Shown here in pieces: positions 30,737-34,936 of a stretch of 34,936 nucleotides of DNA (positions are counted from its first letter, which is position 1; each line of letters opens with the position of its first letter). The stretch is from Hypsibius dujardini (lineage: Eukaryota; Tardigrada; Eutardigrada; Parachela; Hypsibiidae), in the NCBI GenBank assembly GCA_001579985.1, contig LRSR01013649.1, positions 1 through 34,936 of the forward strand, in the 5' to 3' direction. The notes below the pieces were generated by a model. The model saw only the letters and a list, made by a program, of their open reading frames with translations. It did not search any database and had not been told where the DNA came from. The position numbers and the translations under genes were made by a program.

Positions 30737-31029
30737 TGCCAGTGTGTTGCATCAAGGTTGGGCAAGTTTGCAGCAAAAACCCTTCTCCGCCAATGTTGGG
30801 AGCGACTCAATCACGCACTGAACTCCAGTCCCAATTCCAACTCCAGTCCCAGAACGCCTGTTCAAAGAAGATGATGGAACCAGTGTTTTTTATTCGATGC
30901 ACCGCTGGTTGCCATCACGATCCGCACGACAGAGACAGCGATATTTGCACAATCAGGCTTAAAGAAGAAACCATGTTTTTTTTAACTCAAACAAGTGATA
31001 CACAGCGGCGGAAATGGCACATTTTTTAA
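30737..31029 (+). CDS. Possible second member of the 8-Cys secreted family (partial)
   Basis: An acceptor TTTTTCCTTCAG ends at 30736. The exon reads (phase 1) PVCCIKVGQVCSKN, a Gln/Ser-rich stretch, then NACSKKMMEPVFFIRCTAGC and DSDIC, ending at TAA (31027-31029). It aligns with the protein at 7053-7421: CCIVNKQVCGK, TCRKGVEPVVLKECSEGC and GSMC. One Cys (CW) is missing and the middle is replaced by a CAGTCCCA-type repeat. No start or signal exon was found and the frame has a stop just upstream, so this could be a partial or decaying copy. Confidence 0.45.
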
Positions 31030-32283
31030 GGGAATCCTCGATACATACTCCTAATAAAACTTTAAGAACATCTAGAATTCTGCCCAGACAAAACTTCAGT
31101 TTTAGAAAAAAATTTCGGAAACAATTAAAACCCTTTTATTTTAAGGCAAATGATATCACCCAATGACATCTAATGTCCGACGGACAATTATGAGCGACAC
31201 TCCTTGTGCTACGGTTGCTGGTCCACAACTTACTGAAAAGGCAGCTAGTCCACATCACTCAAATTGCTACGTCAAAAATAGAAAATGAAAGAAGCTGATG
31301 TAAAACAATTGCGAAGGCTAAAAAAATTTGACGCCAGAAAAACGTCGGGGAGTTCTTTTGATTTCTGTAGGCGACTTTGACAAGACGCATAAAGGACATC
31401 AAATACTGTTTCAGCCATTGCGCTTTGCGGATGTCTGCAAATAATGCGCCAACGTTTGTACCCGGACAAAGATTTTGTAAGTGAGGCACCATTATGTTTG
31501 TCATTAACAAATTTTTTGTACCAACTTTCAAAATTACTTGATTTTAGCAAAATCTCTTGCAGGATAGTTGTGTGAAAATTCGAACGTCATCATGCCGTGA
31601 TTTGACGACTTTGAACGTTGACTAGTTAACTCGCTAACGGTATAATCCGTTATGTTCATTCGAATTGCAGTCGCGAGGAATTCTGTTTTTACTAACGGTT
31701 TTTAAAGTTCGCTTATTTGCAGCGTTTATTTCGCTATTTCAAACTCGCTAATCTCCCTGGTTTTGCACGCCCTTGCAGCGGTAATACGATGGCACGCCCC
31801 CTAGAATGAAGACGAAGCAATTATCACATATAACAATTGTAGAATTTTTTTTGTTGGTATTCACAATATAATTTCAGTGTTTGTAAAAACAGAAACTGTT
31901 TTGGTGATTCTCGTTTTTTTTTCAGCTTATAATTGAAAAGTATTCTACACAAAAGTGTTGATTAGATCAGTGATGAATTAAACAAGTTGAAAAGGGCGTG
32001 TCAATAGTAAAACGGGTGTCAAAAGGGTGATAGTAGTGGAAAGGGTGAATGGGTGTGGCTTTAACAGTTTCCTAAACTACATGACGATATACAAACGCGT
32101 AAGTTGTTTTTTATTTATTAAAGTTCGAACAAAAATCGAAGTCAACAAGAACAACAATTCAGAAACCAAAATTCGGCACATCAGAAAGGATCTTCGGTTC
32201 ATTGGTGATGCGGGCCGGTTTCAGTATCGTTAACAGGGTTCCGAGCAGCAAAATTACCGACAGCAGCTAGCCACGGGATATTT
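31030..32283. other. Intergenic region
   Basis: AT-rich sequence without a supportable gene. Overlapping minus-strand frames at 31259-31550 have no recognisable motifs. Confidence 0.4.
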
Positions 32284-32470
32284 TCATGTCTTATCCTTCG
32301 CATAGCGCGGTCGATCTTCGGCAATGTCTCGATACGACGGCGCAGGAATCAACGGAGGAGGTGTTTCCACACGCTCGTGAGCGCTCGTCGAAGAGTTGCA
32401 CGACGTGTCGATGTCACTGCAGCTTCCGGGACGCTCGTCGTCGCCAATAAAGGCGAGTCCATGTCCTTAC
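32284..32470 (-). CDS. Possible coding exon (about 60 residues), unrecognised
   Basis: A minus-strand frame ending TGA at 32284-32286 reads GDDERPGSCSDIDTSC, then HERVETPPPLIPAPSYRDIA and EDRPRYAKDKT. Its Pro/Tyr-rich, charged composition resembles a cytoplasmic tail or linker. No convincing acceptor was found at its upstream side (a weak TAAG near 32467), and it is not needed by the small peptide gene upstream. Low-confidence call. Confidence 0.25.
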
Positions 32471-32539
32471 GAAGTGTAGCTTCAGGTTTGGTCTCATTCT
32501 CGTCCGTGAATGACCAAACTGATTCCACTGTCGCAGTCT

Positions 32540-32880
32540 TGTCACGACTCTTTCTTTAGTTCTGTTCGTGAGTCACTGCCTGTTTTAGTGCTATTACATT
32601 TTCACACTAGAAACCAGTTGCTGCGTGCAGTTGTGGTTAATTAGTTCTGACAGTTCGTTCTTCTTCTTACTGTGTCTGTACTATTTGTGCCTTATTTAAG
32701 CGGACCGCTTGGCTGTAGAGTCTTTGCAGTGCAGTTTAGTGTGCAGTTCACTAGTTCCTTGTATTCAAATAATATTTCCAACCCTTCCTTGGCACGGGTC
32801 GACGTGATTCAGAGTCCACTACACCACGTATTTAGTTAAGAAGCCGTACTGCGTCCGGGTGCCCGCGAACTCCCGTGACA
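32540..32880 (+). mobile_element. Solo LTR (341 bases) with 4-base target duplication GTCT
   Basis: The element starts TGTCACG and ends CGTGACA, a perfect 7-base inverted repeat with TG...CA ends. GTCT flanks both sides (32536-32539 and 32881-32884). A TATA-like CTTATTTAAGC lies at 32691-32701, suggesting plus orientation. No internal genes are present. It differs in sequence from the solo LTR at 19956 but is almost the same length. It sits 11 bases past the stop codon of the minus-strand small-peptide gene. Confidence 0.87.
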
Positions 32881-32891
32881 GTCTCCTGCTC

Positions 32892-33411
32892 TTAAAATTG
32901 CCGATTCCGATCTCGAGAGTTTGCTGTGAGTTCTTGTCCTTGCAGTGGATTGACGAAGGGTTTGTGCACAGTTTCCAATGCTGCACGTAAAGAGTCGCAC
33001 ATCAACATTTTAAAGAGGTGGAATGTGCCTTTCTTAACATTTCAACACAAAATGTTGTACCTAGTTTCGTTCTGTTTGAAGCATGAGAAATAGATTCCCC
33101 GGTCGGTAAACGCCGTTTTTGCTTCTTTTCAAAAGAGCCGGTAATCTTTCGTGTGACCGTTTAAGATTGATAACAGACGACAAAGAGACGCCTTACCTGC
33201 GCCAGCGAATACGACCACAGCAATGGTAGCTGCCAAGAGTCTCGCGGTAAGCCAGTTGTAGCGAAAGATCATCCTCGCTGGAGAAAATAACAAACATCTT
33301 ATCGCATAAAAGCAGAATACAGTAAGCAGAAAATATGCTCGGACTTTTGATCAGCGAGTGCAATAACTTAAACACTTTTCCGTCTCTCTGAAAGCATTTA
33401 CCTTTTGTCAT
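32892..33411 (-). CDS. Small secreted peptide (three exons, 59 residues)
   Basis: Minus-strand exons 33411-33402 (ATG ACA AAA G), 33277-33197 and 32980-32892 join in frame: 10 + 81 + 89 = 180 bases. Donors are GTAAAT and GTAAGG; acceptors are TTTTCTCCAG and TACGTGCAG. The product begins MTKARMIFRYNWLTARLLAA and continues TIAVVVFAGA (signal peptide). A second in-frame ATG at 33272 would serve without the first exon (54 residues). The mature part begins ALETVHKPFVNPLQG, has no Cys, and ends DRNRQF, TAA at 32892-32894. No dibasic processing sites are visible and the family is not recognised. The last exon is also open in another frame (HWKLCTNPSSIHCKDK), but only the called frame matches the phase-1 junction. 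Confidence 0.6.
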
Positions 33412-33851
33412 TTTTCTCCACCGCTACCAAGGAACCTTCGATCCAAATCGGCAGTATAACTTCGAGAAAGGGGATGTTCTAAGGGAGAACCCCGGCGCAT
33501 ATATATTCTAAACGACGGAAAAAAATGTGACGAGTTGATCAACGGGCGCAGCAGGCGGTTCCTCTCGATCGGATCAGCACAAGCGGCTCGTATCAACTTT
33601 TCCAATCGCAATCGTACGACAGTTCCTTGTTCAGGCAGGAAACCTTCGGCAACAAACCGACGACCAGCTGCAGTATGTGACGTGAGATTTCCGGGTCCAA
33701 GCAAGCGAACAGCAGCGTGTGTCTGCTGTCTGCGGTACTTCAGTGATGTGACTGAACGCCAATTCAAACTTCTGCATTGCCTGCCTTTCTTTTCTTAAAC
33801 AGATTTCTTTTCTTTAAAGTATTTTATTTTTATTAAGTTCCAAAGAGGAAA
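33412..33851. promoter_or_regulatory. Divergent region between small-peptide gene and second serpin
   Basis: This 440-base interval lies between divergent start codons. TATATA at 33500-33505 (minus strand GAATATATATGC) is 89 bases upstream of the minus-strand ATG and could be its TATA box. A 119-residue minus-strand frame (33408-33767) spans the region but has no signal peptide or recognisable domain. No clear TATA box is seen for the serpin. Confidence 0.4.
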
Positions 33852-34905
33852 ATGGTTCTGTTTCTAGTGCTGGCATTTTGTATAGCTTTCGAGACCGCTC
33901 ACGCTCATGACTCCGGCAGTCATACACGTACTAGCCATGCCGCAAATCAGACCATCCAACAGCAAGGAATATCGCGCTTCGCCGTGGATTTGTACAAAAA
34001 TATGGCGAAATATCCCTCATCCCCTTCGAACCTCGCCATCTCCCCGTTCTCTGCCGAGACGGCTCTCACACTGGCCTTCCAGGGCGCCAACGGTACGACC
34101 AAGACCGAGCTCAGCACGGTCCTCGGCTTAGCCAGTTCCAAGATCAGCGAATTCGTCTGGAAAGTTTCTTCCGTTAACTCCGGTGTCTCTCCGGCCACGT
34201 ACAGCCTCGAAACAGCCAACGGACTCTTCTTCGACCACAGCTTCGCTCTGGACCACGCCTACCGCAGCGAAATGGCAAGGACCTTCGACGCCCAGGTGGA
34301 GCCCCTTGATTTCCAACGGAACGCCGAAGAATCGCGTCTGCAAATTAACGCGTTTGTTGCGAACAAAACTCGACAGAAGATTGGCGAACTTTTCGCCGCG
34401 GGAAGTATCGGACAGGACTCATCGCTGGTCTTGGTGAATGCCCTGTATTTCAAAGCGCAATGGGAGACACCCTTCGACAAGGACGAGACCAATTTGCAGC
34501 CGTTTGAACTGCTCTCTGGACAACGAACGGCGGTGCCGTTGATGTTCACCGAGGCGACCGTTCCGTATGGAGTGATCCCCGAGCTGAAGAACGCAGAGGT
34601 GATTGAGCTGATGTATAAGGGCGGAGCGGTGAGTATGATTGTCATTCTTCCGGCCAAGAAGAGTTCCTTGCACGACCTGGAAGACAGCTTAACAACGGAC
34701 AAGATGAACGCGGCTTCGAAACGGATGATGAAACAAGAGGTGTTGGTTTTCTTGCCCAAATTCAAAGTCAGTGGCGGCACTGACCTCGTTCCAGCCTTGA
34801 AGGATATGGGCGTAACCAGCGCTTTCTCTTCCGATGCGGATTTTTCGAGGATCAATCAGAACAAGGGCTTACAAATCACTCAAGTTTTACAGGAAGTCGT
34901 CCTCG
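33852..34905 (+). CDS. Secreted serpin, first exon; reactive loop beyond window
   Basis: The ATG at 33852 starts MVLFLVLAFCIAFETAHA, a signal peptide. The exon is open for 351 codons plus one base and ends at CTC G|GTAAGAAC (donor at 34906), the same intron position and phase as the serpin at 1520. Core motifs are FAVDLYKNM, NLAISPFSAETALTLAF, TANGLFFDHSFALDHAY, LVLVNALYFKAQWETPF, PFELLSGQ and VFLPKFKVSGGTDL. NQT and NGT are possible glycosylation sites. Exon 2, with hinge, reactive loop and C-terminus, lies past 34936, so inhibitor status and target are not known. It is a clear paralogue of the first serpin and, like it, stands head-to-head with a secreted-protein gene. Confidence 0.93.
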
Positions 34906-34936
34906 GTAAGAACCTTTGCTTATTGCCATGCTTCAG

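Noticed and set aside
32905-32980. Alternative frame HWKLCTNPSSIHCKDK in the last exon of the small-peptide gene
   Set aside because: It looks coding, but does not match the phase-1 donor of the signal exon; the chosen frame does and ends in a stop before the LTR.
33408-33767. 119-residue minus-strand frame between the small-peptide gene and the serpin
   Set aside because: No signal peptide or domain; it spans the likely promoter region and includes the first coding bases of the small-peptide gene in another context.
1-34936. CRISPR arrays, bacterial operons, ribosome binding sites or rRNA
   Set aside because: Spliced genes, LTRs and signal-peptide exons show animal nuclear DNA; the tandem repeats are microsatellites, not repeat-spacer arrays.

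Overview
The window is nuclear DNA from a multicellular animal. Almost every gene I can support encodes a secreted protein: a short signal-peptide exon, GT-AG introns (down to 63 bases) and Cys-rich or extracellular domains. Transposon relics, solo LTRs, inverted-repeat elements and simple repeats lie between the genes. Inhibitory-type serpins, multi-exon S1 proteases and animal GH19 chitinases suggest an invertebrate, most likely an ecdysozoan (arthropod or tardigrade). The species cannot be named from sequence alone. Exon boundaries were read by eye from splice sites, phase continuity and paralogue comparison.

Layout. (1) 498-2853: an S1 protease on the minus strand (3' exons off the window) stands head-to-head with a complete two-exon serpin. 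(2) 4328-6153: a family of short Cys-rich tandem repeats has one plus-strand gene, one plus-strand copy with two in-frame stops, and a convergent minus-strand gene. (3) 7053-7421: a small secreted 8-Cys protein; a likely relative lies at 30737-31029. (4) 7422-11469: no convincing gene; it holds a TA-flanked MITE and simple repeats. (5) 11470-17666: a secreted knottin-like + GH19 chitinase gene and a 5'-truncated GH19 duplicate, with matching 3' flanks. Between them lie an ~800-base foldback element, a dead DD37D mariner and a perfect 74-base palindrome. (6) 19956-20294: a solo LTR with a 4-base target duplication. (7) 21036-21573: an 86-residue secreted protein with two CxxCxxC motifs, each split by an intron. 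(8) 22724-30149: an S1 protease cluster. It holds one minus-strand gene lacking the exon for catalytic His, a decayed plus-strand paralogue with His changed to Leu, an intact plus-strand gene with an unusual activation site, and the 3' exons of an unrecognised gene. (9) 32284-34905: a small secreted-peptide gene with a solo LTR 11 bases past its stop codon, head-to-head with a second serpin cut by the window edge just before its reactive loop.

Proteases, protease inhibitors, chitinases and Cys-rich secreted proteins together look like a secretome neighbourhood (digestion, moulting or cuticle, or immunity). That joint role is inference. The locus shows repeated duplication, exon loss and gene decay.
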